A DNA stretch of 64,000 nt from Paracoccus denitrificans (GTDB taxonomy: Bacteria; Pseudomonadota; Alphaproteobacteria; Rhodobacterales; Rhodobacteraceae): contig VAFL01000002.1 in assembly GCA_005768755.1 (NCBI GenBank), forward strand, positions 62,001 through 126,000, given 5' to 3'. The notes below the pieces were generated by a model. That model saw nothing but the letters and a program-made list of their open reading frames with translations, searched no databases and was not told the DNA's origin. The position numbers and the translations under genes were made by a program. Positions 16,309 through 24,818 of this stretch are shown here, in pieces; position 1 is the stretch's first letter, and each line of letters begins with the position of its first letter.

Positions 16309-17956
16309 CCCCCGCCATCCAGACTTTCCGATCCCGGGCGGCCCCCAACGCCGCGCAAGATCATGGCGTGCCGAAGGGCTGCTGCGCCTGATGGAAAACG
16401 TCCTCGCCGTGGGTGAGGCGCCCGAAAAGCTGATCGTCTATGCCGCACTTGGCAAGGCCGCGCGCAACTGGCCGGCCCATGACGCCATCGTCCGCACCCT
16501 GCTGGAAATGGACGAGGATCAGACACTGATCATTCAATCCGGCAAGCCGGTGGGGCTGCTGAAGACGTCAGCCGCGGCGCCAATGGTCATCATGGCCAAT
16601 TGCAATATCGTCGGACAATGGGCCAAGGCCGAGGTTTTTTATGACCTCGAACGCAAGGGTCTGATCTGCTGGGGCGGGCTGACCGCAGGGGCCTGGCAAT
16701 ATATCGGCAGCCAGGGTGTCATTCAGGGCACCTACGAGATCTTCATGCGTATCGCCGAACGCCGCTTCGGCGGCAGCCTGAAGGGCCGCTTCATCCTGAC
16801 CGCCGGACTTGGCGGCATGGGCGGCGCACAGCCTTTGGCGGGGCGGATGGCGGGGGCGGCGATCCTGTGCGTCGATATTGACCCAAATCGCGCCGAAATG
16901 CGCAAAGCCATCGGCTTTCTGGACGAAATCGCCCCCGATCTGGATGCCGCAATCGCAATGATCGACCAGGCGAAAGCGGAAGGTCGCGCCCTGTCGGTCG
17001 GGCTGATAGGCAATGCCGCCGAAATCTATCCCGAAATCGCCGCGCGCGGCATCGTGCCCGATATCGTGACCGATCAAACCAGTGCTCATGATCTGGTTTA
17101 TGGCTATGTACCGGTGGGTTACGATCTGGACCGTGTCGCTCGCCTGCGCGACCAGAACCCGGATGAACTGATCGAGGAAGGCCGCAAATCCATCGCCCGA
17201 CATGTCACCGCCATGCTGGAATTTCAGGCGGCGGGTGCCGAGGTCTTTGACAATGGCAACCTGATACGCACGCAGGCTAAGCTGGGCGGGGTGGAAAACG
17301 CCTTCGATATCCCAATCTTCACCGAAGCCTACCTGCGACCGCTGTTTGCCCGCGCAATCGGGCCCTTCCGCTGGATGGCCCTGTCAGGTGAGGCCGGGGA
17401 TATCGCGAAGATTGACGATCTGGTGTTGCAGATGTTTCCTGACAACAGGATTGTCACCAACTGGATCAGGCTGGCCCGCGAAAACGTCCCGTTCGAGGGA
17501 TTGCCCGCCCGCATCGCATGGCTGGGCCACGGCGAGCGCACGGCCCTGGCGCGCGCCGTCAACAGGATGGTGGCCGACGGTGAACTGGCTGGTCCCGTCG
17601 CCTTTTCACGCGATCATCTGGATGCGGGCGCGATGGCGCATCCGAACATCATGACAGAAAACATGCGCGACGGGTCCGACGCCATCGCGGACTGGCCGCT
17701 ACTGGATGCGATGACACTTTGCGCGTCCGGGGCGGATCTGGTGGCGGTGCATTCGGGCGGCGGCGGCTATGCCGGATACATGACTTCGGCCGGCGTCACC
17801 GTGGTCGCTGATGGCACAGCAACTGCGGATACCCGGCTTGATCATGCGCTGACCAATGATACCTCGCTTGGCGTCATCCGCTATGCCGATGCCGGATATC
17901 CCGAAGCCCTGGATGAGGCCGAAAAAAAGCAGATCGGTCATGTGAAACTGGGCTGA
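16295..17956 (+). CDS. Urocanate hydratase paralogue, probable thiourocanate (or modified urocanate) hydratase
   Basis: A 553-residue NAD-dependent hydratase of the HutU family. Conserved: GGLTAGAWQYIGSQG (about 127-141), the NAD-binding TAGLGGMGGAQP (169-180), DQTSAHD (260-266), GRDHLD-equivalent SRDHLDAG, NMRDGSDAIADWPLLDA, and the end region HSGGGGYAGYM and IRYADAGYPEA. True urocanases carry a reactive Cys in the segment PARICW (Cys410 in the Pseudomonas putida enzyme); here it is PARIAW, Ala408, and several surrounding loops differ. No hutH, hutI or hutG accompanies it. Start ATG 16295 has GGAGGGCG 4 nt upstream; an ATG at 16268 lacks one. I infer hydration of a modified urocanate such as thiourocanate. 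Family membership is certain; the substrate is not. Confidence 0.85.
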   Translation: MPSPNPRHPDFPIPGGPQRRARSWRAEGLLRLMENVLAVGEAPEKLIVYAALGKAARNWPAHDAIVRTLLEMDEDQTLIIQSGKPVGLLKTSAAAPMVIMANCNIVGQWAKAEVFYDLERKGLICWGGLTAGAWQYIGSQGVIQGTYEIFMRIAERRFGGSLKGRFILTAGLGGMGGAQPLAGRMAGAAILCVDIDPNRAEMRKAIGFLDEIAPDLDAAIAMIDQAKAEGRALSVGLIGNAAEIYPEIAARGIVPDIVTDQTSAHDLVYGYVPVGYDLDRVARLRDQNPDELIEEGRKSIARHVTAMLEFQAAGAEVFDNGNLIRTQAKLGGVENAFDIPIFTEAYLRPLFARAIGPFRWMALSGEAGDIAKIDDLVLQMFPDNRIVTNWIRLARENVPFEGLPARIAWLGHGERTALARAVNRMVADGELAGPVAFSRDHLDAGAMAHPNIMTENMRDGSDAIADWPLLDAMTLCASGADLVAVHSGGGGYAGYMTSAGVTVVADGTATADTRLDHALTNDTSLGVIRYADAGYPEALDEAEKKQIGHVKLG

Positions 17957-17969
17957 GTCGCACCCTGCC

Positions 17970-17996
17970 GCCCGCCCCCCCAAAGGCCGGGCGGGC
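17970..17996 (+). terminator. Possible terminator hairpin after the hydantoinase-urocanase operon
   Basis: Inverted repeat GCCCGCCC at 17970-17977 and GGGCGGGC at 17989-17996 with an 11-nt loop, 14 bp after the last stop codon of the four-gene operon. A clear T-run is missing, so intrinsic termination is uncertain, but placement at the operon end and stem strength support a transcript-end structure. Confidence 0.45.
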
Positions 17997-18117
17997 ATTC
18001 AAACATCGTTTACCTTTCGTTTGGCTTCCTCGCTCTATGGTAGGAAGGCCTATTTGCGGCTTGCCGATCCGGCGGCTGTCCCCGACAATCACGCCAAACT
18101 TGCCAGCCATAGTCAGC

Positions 18118-19443
18118 ATGAAGAACTTATCCCTCCGTCGCCTCTCGCACAGCCTTGCCTTCCTGATCCTGTTGCCCTGTCTGTCGTTGCCCGCCGTTGC
18201 ACAATCGCGCGGCGGCCCTTCGGGGCAAACAGAGGTCGGCGTGATGACGGTCGAACGCGCTGACGTGCCGGTCACCGTCGAACTGCCGGGCCGCGCGGTC
18301 GCATACCAGATGGCCGCCGTCCGCCCGAAGGTCGGCGGCGAAATCACCGAAATCCCATACGAGGCCGGTGCATTGGTCGAGGCCGGCACAACATTGTTCC
18401 GGCTGGAGGATGAGACCCTTGCGGTCGAACTGGCCGCACGCGAAGTCGCCGTCACGTCGGCCCATGCGGCGCTGGAAGGCGCGCAGGCGACAGTTGATCG
18501 CTATCGCAAGCTCAGCGGTTCCGGTGTCACACAGGCGGAACTGGAATCTGCCGTCGTCCTTTTGGCCGCCGCGAAAGCCGCCGTCGGATCGGCCGAGTTG
18601 GAACGCGATCTGGCCGAGTTGGCGCTGCGCCGCACTGAAATCCGCAGCCCGATCCGGGGGATCGCGGCCATCACCCCCTTCAGCGTAGGCGATACGGTCA
18701 GCGAAGGCCAGGCAGATGCGCTGACCGAGGTCGCGCAGGTGGATCCGATCTACGTCGATGTTTCGGAATCTCGCGCCCGAATTTTGCGCAATCAACGCAG
18801 CATTGCCGACGGCAACATGCAAAGGTTCGAAAGCGACGGCGTGGCGCAACTGACCCTTGAAACCGGGCAGATCTATGCCCAGCCCGGCCGCATCCTTGCG
18901 CCGGGAACCGAGGTATCGGCGACCACCGGCACCATCCCGATCCGTGTCCAGTTTCCCAATCCCGATCGCCAGATCCTGCCGGGCCAGTTCGTCCGCGTCA
19001 CGCTGACCATCGGTCAGATCAACGCCTTTCTTGTTCCGCAGCGTGCCACCAGTCGCGCTGCAAGTGGCGATCTGACTGCCTTTGTCGTCCGCGATGGCAA
19101 GGCGGTAGAAGTCCTGCTGACCGAGGTCGGCACGCATGAGAACGCCTGGATGGTGACGGACGGGTTGGTGGACGGCGATGCGTTGATCCTCGACGGGTTG
19201 AGCAATCTGCAAGACGGCGCCGAAGTCACCACAGTGCCGGTTGCCATAGATGAGAACGGGGTCGTGCGCGACGCTTCGCGCGCAGCGCCCGATGGCGGTG
19301 CCGCATCGTACCGGCGTGATGCCGGCCAACAGGCGGAAAGTTCGACGACCCGTTCAGACACTGTTCCGCCGACCACCGCAGCGGCCGATCCGCCCGCCGG
19401 CCAGACCGTCCCGCAATCTGGCGCGACAGCGACTGGCGGTTGA
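18118..19443 (+). CDS. RND efflux periplasmic adaptor (membrane fusion protein)
   Basis: Periplasmic adaptor of 441 residues linking the inner-membrane RND pump to an outer-membrane channel. A Sec signal peptide occupies about residues 1-29 (basic MKNLSLRR, hydrophobic core, cleavage near AVAQ); there is no lipobox. The mature part shows the lipoyl-like halves (YEAGALVEAGTTLFRLED and LRRTEIRSPIRGIAAITP) flanking an alpha-hairpin, then beta-barrel and membrane-proximal domains, ending in a Thr/Pro-rich tail of about 60 residues. The order adaptor then pump and the MexA/AcrA-like layout support drug or solvent export. Start ATG 18118 is chosen because it begins the signal peptide; the ribosome site is weak. 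The outer-membrane channel and a local regulator are absent from this window. Confidence 0.92.
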   Translation: MKNLSLRRLSHSLAFLILLPCLSLPAVAQSRGGPSGQTEVGVMTVERADVPVTVELPGRAVAYQMAAVRPKVGGEITEIPYEAGALVEAGTTLFRLEDETLAVELAAREVAVTSAHAALEGAQATVDRYRKLSGSGVTQAELESAVVLLAAAKAAVGSAELERDLAELALRRTEIRSPIRGIAAITPFSVGDTVSEGQADALTEVAQVDPIYVDVSESRARILRNQRSIADGNMQRFESDGVAQLTLETGQIYAQPGRILAPGTEVSATTGTIPIRVQFPNPDRQILPGQFVRVTLTIGQINAFLVPQRATSRAASGDLTAFVVRDGKAVEVLLTEVGTHENAWMVTDGLVDGDALILDGLSNLQDGAEVTTVPVAIDENGVVRDASRAAPDGGAASYRRDAGQQAESSTTRSDTVPPTTAAADPPAGQTVPQSGATATGG

Positions 19444-19445
19444 GC

Positions 19446-22400
19446 ATGGGGCAATTTTTCATCCACCGGCCAGTCTTTGCCTGGGTACTTGCCATCGTCA
19501 CCATGCTGGCCGGGATATACAGCCTGCTGGGGCTGCCGGTATCGCAGTATCCCGATATCGCACCGACCACGATCCGCATCAGTGCCAGCTATTCCGGTGC
19601 CACCGCCGAAGCGGTCCAGAATTCTGTCACCACGCCCATCGAGGATTCACTGACCGGAATCGATGGCCTTTTGTATTTCGAATCCAGTTCGTCGCAGGGC
19701 CGATCATCGCTGACGCTGACCTTTGATGACAGTGTCGACCCCACTGATGCACTGAACGATGTGCAGTCAAAGGTGCGCAGCGTGGAATCGCGTCTGCCGA
19801 GTCCCGTGCAGTCGGACGGGGTGTCGGTCACGCGTTCAACCTCATCCATCCTGATGGTCGGATCGCTCGTCTCGACAGACGGGCGTTACTCTACCGTCGA
19901 GTTGGGCAATATGCTGGAGGAGATCGTCGAAGGCCCGGTCAAACGCGTCCAGGGCGTGGGAGAGATCAACGTCTTCGGCTCGGGCTATGCGATGCGGGTC
20001 TGGCTTGATCCGTTCCGTCTGGCCCAGTACAGCCTGCTGCCCACGGATATCACATCGGCCGTATCCTCACAGAATTCGACCGTCTCGGTCGGCTCGCTTG
20101 GCAGTCAGCCGGTCAGCCAAGGCCAGCAATTCACCTCGACCATCACCGCACAAAGCCAGTTGACGAGTGTCGAGGATTTTCGCCGTATCCTCTTGAAAAC
20201 AGGCGAAGATGGTGCGTCCGTCTGGCTGGGCGATGTCGCCGACATCGAGATCGGGCAGGAACGCTATGGCTCGGACAGCCGCTTCAACGGGATGAACGCC
20301 GCGGGCTTCGGCGTCAATCTGGAAACGGGCGCAAACGCCGTTGAAACCGCGCAGGGTGTGCGGGCTGTTCTGGATGGACTTGGCAATGCGCTGCCCGAGG
20401 GCGTCGATCTGCGCGTGGCCTACGATACCTCTCCCTTTGTCGAACTGTCGATCGAGAAAGTCTATCACACCTTGATCGAGGCCATCGTTCTGGTCGTCGC
20501 GGTGATCCTGATTTTCCTGCAAAGCTGGCGGGCAACCTTCATCCCGGTGATCGTCGTTCCGGTGGTCCTGCTGGGCACCTTCGCGGTGTTGGGGGTCCTT
20601 GGCTATTCGATCAACACGCTGACGATGTTCGCGATGGTGCTGGCGATCGGACTTCTGGTCGACGACGCCATCGTCGTTGTCGAAAACGTCGAACGCGTCA
20701 TGCGCGAGGATCATGTCGGCCCGGTCGCGGCCACGGAAAAATCCATGCGACAGATTTCTGGCGCGCTGATCGGCATCGCCGCCGTTCTGTCGGCGGTGTT
20801 TTTGCCCATGGCCTTCATGGCCGGATCGACTGGGGTGGTGTACCGCCAGTTCTCGGTCACCATCATCACGGCAATGGGTCTGTCGCTGGCTGCCGCGCTG
20901 ATCCTGACCCCGTCCCAGACCGCAAGCATGCTTCGTCCCCATCATGGCGGCGAAGGCTTTGGATTGACCCGCTGGTTCAACCGCAATTTCGACCGTATGG
21001 CTGACGGCTATGCCAGCGTCATCGCCCGGACCGTGCGCCGCCCCTTCCTGGCGCTGCTGGTGCTGCTGCTGATCTGTCTGGGTGTCTGGCAACTGTTCAC
21101 GCGGATGAATTCGACCTTCCTGCCGACCGAGGATCAGGGCGTCCTGATGGCCCGGATCAACCTGTCCGAAGGATCAACCGCGCAACAGACGGAAGCGGTA
21201 GTCGAAAAGATCGAGGCGTATTTGCTGAACGAGGAACCGGGCGTGGAATCACTGTTCGGCGCCATCGGCTTCGGCGTTTCGGGAAGCGGTCAAAGCCGCG
21301 CGACCCTGTTCGTCAAACTGAAGGATTTCGATCTGCGCAGCGATCCCGACCAATCGGCATCGGCCATCGCACAGCGGGCCAATGAGCGCTTTTCAGGGGA
21401 ACGCGCCGGCCGGGTCAGTTTCACCCAGCCGCCCCCCATTCAGGGCTTGGGCAATCAGGCCGGGTTCGAGATGTTCGTGATCGACCAGACAGGACAGGGG
21501 ATCGAAGGACTGCGAGAAGCCTCATCCAGCCTTGAAACCATCACCGAGGAAGATCCGCGTCTGCAGAACGTGCAGGGTCGCGGCGACGAGGACGATGCCG
21601 CCCTGCGGCTGGACATCGATGCGCAGCGCGCCGAGGCGCTTGGCCTGAACCTTAACGATGTCAACGGAATGCTGGCTGTCATCTTCTCGGGCCGAGAGGT
21701 GAATGACTTCGCCATGGGCGCCACGCTTCGCCCGGTGATCATCCAGGGCGAGGCCGGATATCGGATGCAGCCCGAGGATCTCGAGGCGTGGTATGCCCGC
21801 AATTCCGCAGGCGAGATGGTGCCGTTCAGTGCGTTTTCTTCTTATCGCTGGGTGCCGGTCGCGCCGCGATTGCAGCGGTTCGAAGGATCGGACGCGATCT
21901 CGATCTCGGGCGAGGAAGCGCCGGGCACCAGTTCCGGCCAGGCGATGGACGCGATGGAGGAACTTGTGTCTGACCTGCCGGGCGGTTTCGGCGTCGCATG
22001 GACTGGTCTTGCCTATCAGGAACAACAATCGGGCAATCAGGCGCCTTTCCTTTACGCGCTGTCGGCGCTTGTCGTGTTCCTGTCGCTGGCAGCGATCTAT
22101 GAAAGCTGGACGGTGCCGGTGGCGGTGATCCTGTCGGTGCCGGTCGGCATTCTGGGCGCGGTCGCTGCAGCGCTGATCTTCGGACAGTCGAACGATGTCT
22201 ATTTCAAGGTCGGCATCCTGACGACCATCGGACTGGCCGCGAAAAACGCGATCCTGATCGTGGAATTCGCCCGCGTGCTGGAGTTGGAGGGGCGCAGCAC
22301 CATCGCCGCCGCGACCGAGGCCGCGCGGCTGCGCTTGCGCCCGATCCTGATGACCTCACTGGCCTTCATCCTTGGGGTTCTGCCGCTGGCGACAGCGCGC

Positions 22401-22577
22401 GGCGCGGGGGCGGCTGCGCAGAACTCCATCGGGATCGGGGTCATGGGTGGGATGATTGCCGCGACCTTCATCGGCATCTTTCTGGTGCCCAGCTTCTATG
22501 TCGCGATCCGCGGCCTGTCGGGGCCGCTGCGCGCGCCCCCCTCGCAGCGCGGCACCGCCCCTATGCCGGGCGAATGA
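19446..22577 (+). CDS. RND family multidrug efflux pump, HAE1 type
   Basis: Inner-membrane proton-driven exporter of 1043 residues, full length for the AcrB/MexB family. It begins MGQFFIHRPVFAWVLAIVTM, the standard first helix. The proton-relay pair is present in helix 4 (AIGLLVDDAIVVVENVERVM), followed by the helix 5-6 region (MAFMAGSTGVVYRQF), and the duplicated second half repeats the topology ending KNAILIVEFARVLE and ILGVLPLATARGAG. It starts 2 bp after the adaptor stop, so the two are one operon. Its last 17 bp overlap the 3' end of the convergent glycerate kinase gene. Substrates cannot be predicted from sequence. Confidence 0.95.
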   Translation: MGQFFIHRPVFAWVLAIVTMLAGIYSLLGLPVSQYPDIAPTTIRISASYSGATAEAVQNSVTTPIEDSLTGIDGLLYFESSSSQGRSSLTLTFDDSVDPTDALNDVQSKVRSVESRLPSPVQSDGVSVTRSTSSILMVGSLVSTDGRYSTVELGNMLEEIVEGPVKRVQGVGEINVFGSGYAMRVWLDPFRLAQYSLLPTDITSAVSSQNSTVSVGSLGSQPVSQGQQFTSTITAQSQLTSVEDFRRILLKTGEDGASVWLGDVADIEIGQERYGSDSRFNGMNAAGFGVNLETGANAVETAQGVRAVLDGLGNALPEGVDLRVAYDTSPFVELSIEKVYHTLIEAIVLVVAVILIFLQSWRATFIPVIVVPVVLLGTFAVLGVLGYSINTLTMFAMVLAIGLLVDDAIVVVENVERVMREDHVGPVAATEKSMRQISGALIGIAAVLSAVFLPMAFMAGSTGVVYRQFSVTIITAMGLSLAAALILTPSQTASMLRPHHGGEGFGLTRWFNRNFDRMADGYASVIARTVRRPFLALLVLLLICLGVWQLFTRMNSTFLPTEDQGVLMARINLSEGSTAQQTEAVVEKIEAYLLNEEPGVESLFGAIGFGVSGSGQSRATLFVKLKDFDLRSDPDQSASAIAQRANERFSGERAGRVSFTQPPPIQGLGNQAGFEMFVIDQTGQGIEGLREASSSLETITEEDPRLQNVQGRGDEDDAALRLDIDAQRAEALGLNLNDVNGMLAVIFSGREVNDFAMGATLRPVIIQGEAGYRMQPEDLEAWYARNSAGEMVPFSAFSSYRWVPVAPRLQRFEGSDAISISGEEAPGTSSGQAMDAMEELVSDLPGGFGVAWTGLAYQEQQSGNQAPFLYALSALVVFLSLAAIYESWTVPVAVILSVPVGILGAVAAALIFGQSNDVYFKVGILTTIGLAAKNAILIVEFARVLELEGRSTIAAATEAARLRLRPILMTSLAFILGVLPLATARGAGAAAQNSIGIGVMGGMIAATFIGIFLVPSFYVAIRGLSGPLRAPPSQRGTAPMPGE

Positions 22578-23817
22578 GGATGGCGCGGAAATCGTTCACA
22601 TTGGTCAGCGTCGGACCAGTCACGACCTGATGGGCGATGGCACCGAAGAAGCTGTGCGCGTCATTATCCGCCAGCGCCGCCGCCGGGTTTAGGCGGGATT
22701 GCTGGGCGCGGGCCAACGTGTCCGGGCCAATTTGTGCACCCGCGACTTCGGCCGCGCCATCTACGCCATCGGTATCGCAGGCAATCGCGCGGATGCCCGG
22801 CGCGCCATCCAGTGCCAAAGCCAGCGCCAGCGCATATTCGGCATTGGGACCGCCCACCCCGCCGCCGTTGCGGGTCACGGTCAGCTCTCCCCCCGACATC
22901 AGGATCACCGGCGGGTCTGCGGGCGTCAGGCTGGCCTGTGTCGCCAGCGCGAGGGCGGCGTGTTCACCCGCGATCTCGCGCGCCTCGCCACCCAGATCGT
23001 CACCAAGAATGCGCACCTCGAACCCTTCTTCGCGGGCCAGATCGGCCGCGGCCTGCAGCGATTGCGCGGGGGCTGCGACAATCCGGTTTTCCACGCCAGA
23101 CAAGCGCGGATCACCAGGACCGATCACACCGGTTTGCCCGGCCAGCACGCCCCTGGCACTGTCCGGCAGCGCGATATTCCAGCGATCAACAATCGCCAGA
23201 GCATCGGCGGGGGTCGAGGCATCACCGACCGTCGGACCCGATCCGATCATCGCCGGATCGTCGCCCGGCACGTCGGAAATCATCAGCGCCAGCACCTGCG
23301 CAGGCGCGGCGGCAGCGGCAAGTTGCCCGCCTTTCACCCGGCTAAGATGCTTGCGCAGCACGTTCATTTGATCGATCGGCGCACCCGAAGCCAAAAGCGC
23401 TGCGTTCACGGCCTGTTTTTCGGCCAATGTCATATCGCCCGCAGGCGCACACAGCAGCGCCGATGCGCCGCCGGAAATCAGCATCACCACCAGGTCGTCA
23501 GGGCCAAGCCCTTCCAGCAAGGCAAGCATCCGCGTGGTCGCATCGACGCCGGCCTGATCCGGCACCGGATGGGCGGCAAGCGCGATCTCTATTCCCTTTG
23601 TCGGGCGGCCATAGCCATAGCGCGTGATGACCAGCCCCTCGCAGGGACCAAGCGCCGCCTCGACCGCCTCGGCCATCCGCGCCGATGCCTTTCCCGCGCC
23701 CACGAACACCAGCCGCCCTTCAGGCTTTGGCGGCAGATTGGGCGCGATGAAGCGCATCGGATCGGCGGTTTCAACCGCGACATCGAACAGGCGGCGCAGA
23801 AAGGCGGTATCGTCCAT
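22561..23817 (-). CDS. Glycerate 2-kinase / TtuD-like (MOFRL family)
   Basis: Type-2 glycerate kinase of 418 residues that phosphorylates D-glycerate, normally to 2-phosphoglycerate, linking sugar-acid or tartrate-like degradation to glycolysis; older annotations call this family TtuD hydroxypyruvate reductase. Visible: N-terminal RLVFVGAGKASARMAEAVE, the glycine-rich LISGGASALL, MNVLRKHLSRVKGGQLA, MISDVPGDDPAMIGSGPT, and the C-terminal MOFRL domain with LMSGGELTVT and ACDTDGVDGAAEVAGA. The ATG at 23817 overlaps the LacI-gene stop (TGATG). As the last gene of a long sugar-catabolic operon it suggests glycerate as an end product. The 3' end overlaps the convergent RND gene by 17 bp. Confidence 0.9.
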   Translation of the reverse strand: MDDTAFLRRLFDVAVETADPMRFIAPNLPPKPEGRLVFVGAGKASARMAEAVEAALGPCEGLVITRYGYGRPTKGIEIALAAHPVPDQAGVDATTRMLALLEGLGPDDLVVMLISGGASALLCAPAGDMTLAEKQAVNAALLASGAPIDQMNVLRKHLSRVKGGQLAAAAAPAQVLALMISDVPGDDPAMIGSGPTVGDASTPADALAIVDRWNIALPDSARGVLAGQTGVIGPGDPRLSGVENRIVAAPAQSLQAAADLAREEGFEVRILGDDLGGEAREIAGEHAALALATQASLTPADPPVILMSGGELTVTRNGGGVGGPNAEYALALALALDGAPGIRAIACDTDGVDGAAEVAGAQIGPDTLARAQQSRLNPAAALADNDAHSFFGAIAHQVVTGPTLTNVNDFRAILIRPA

Positions 23818-24818
23818 CAATCCATCCCAAGGCTGGAGGCGCGCGCGATCAGTGTGACGGGCGCGCGAATTTCGGGCGGGCGAGCTGTGTCATCGTCAAG
23901 CCAGCGCAGAAGCCGGCCTGCCATATCTTCGCCAAAATGCGCGATGTCGCAACTGACCGATGAAAGTGCGGGCCACACCTCGGCGCATTCCGCGATCCCG
24001 TCGAACCCGACCAGCCGGATATCGCGCCCGACCTGACGGCCCGTTCTCGCCAGCCCGTTCATCAGCCCAAGCGCCACCAGATCGTTGAAACACAACACCG
24101 CCTGCACGTCATCAGGCAGGGCATCGGCCGCCGCGCGCCCCTCGGTCCGGGTGATCGGGCCATGGATCAGGCGCGGCGCCAGCCCGGCGGCGGCCATTTC
24201 GCGCAGATAACCCGATGCACGTTCCACCGTGATCGGCCGCTCGGCACGTCCGCCCAGAAAGGCGATCCGGGTCGCGCCTGTCCCCAGCAGATGCCGCGTC
24301 GCCGCGGCGCTTCCGGCGCTGTAATCGAACGAGGCGAATGGCATCACGCCCTCACTGCCCTCGATGCGGCGCAGCACTTGCAGGGCCGGAATGCCCGCCG
24401 CCGCGACCTGCCCCAGGATCGGGCCGGGATCGCCAAATGTGGGCGAGACGACCAGCCCCGCGACCCCGTGTTCGATCATGGATTGCACCAGTTGCGCCTG
24501 ACGCCGCGGATCTTCATCCGAATTTCCGATGACCGTGGCATAGCCATGTTCGGCCAGCCGCATCTGCATGGTCGCGGCCAGTTCGGTGAAGAACGGGTTG
24601 CGCAGATCATTGATGACCAGCCCGATCAACCCGGTTTGCGCCGAGCGCAGGTTGGCCGCCGCACGGTTATAGACATAACCCACCCGCGCCATGGCGTCGC
24701 GGACAGAAATCGCCGTCTCCTCTCGGACCAGTTCGCTGCCCTGCAGCACAAGCGAGACGGTGGATTTCGATACCCCCGCCGCCTTGGCGACATCCAGAAT
24801 GGTCGGCCTTCGCGTCAT
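23817..24818 (-). CDS. LacI-family transcriptional regulator
   Basis: A 333-residue regulator with the LacI hinge helix-turn-helix at the N-terminus (PTILDVAKAAGVSKSTVSLVLQ at about residues 4-25, then YVYNRAAANLRS) and a periplasmic-binding-protein-like effector domain (IGLVINDLRNPFFTELAATM, GVAGLVVSPTFGD). It overlaps the DUF993 gene upstream and the glycerate kinase gene downstream by 4 and 1 bp, so it is co-transcribed with the catabolic genes. Its most likely targets are the palindromes upstream of the sugar-binding-protein gene (34406-34426) or of the Gfo/Idh gene (39308-39323, with the central CG typical of LacI operators). Effector unknown, probably a sugar or derivative. Confidence 0.93.
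   Translation of the reverse strand: MTRRPTILDVAKAAGVSKSTVSLVLQGSELVREETAISVRDAMARVGYVYNRAAANLRSAQTGLIGLVINDLRNPFFTELAATMQMRLAEHGYATVIGNSDEDPRRQAQLVQSMIEHGVAGLVVSPTFGDPGPILGQVAAAGIPALQVLRRIEGSEGVMPFASFDYSAGSAAATRHLLGTGATRIAFLGGRAERPITVERASGYLREMAAAGLAPRLIHGPITRTEGRAAADALPDDVQAVLCFNDLVALGLMNGLARTGRQVGRDIRLVGFDGIAECAEVWPALSSVSCDIAHFGEDMAGRLLRWLDDDTARPPEIRAPVTLIARASSLGMD

Noticed and set aside
16295..17956. Classical histidine-utilisation hutU
   Set aside because: No hutH, hutI, hutG or hutC nearby, and the conserved urocanase Cys is Ala.
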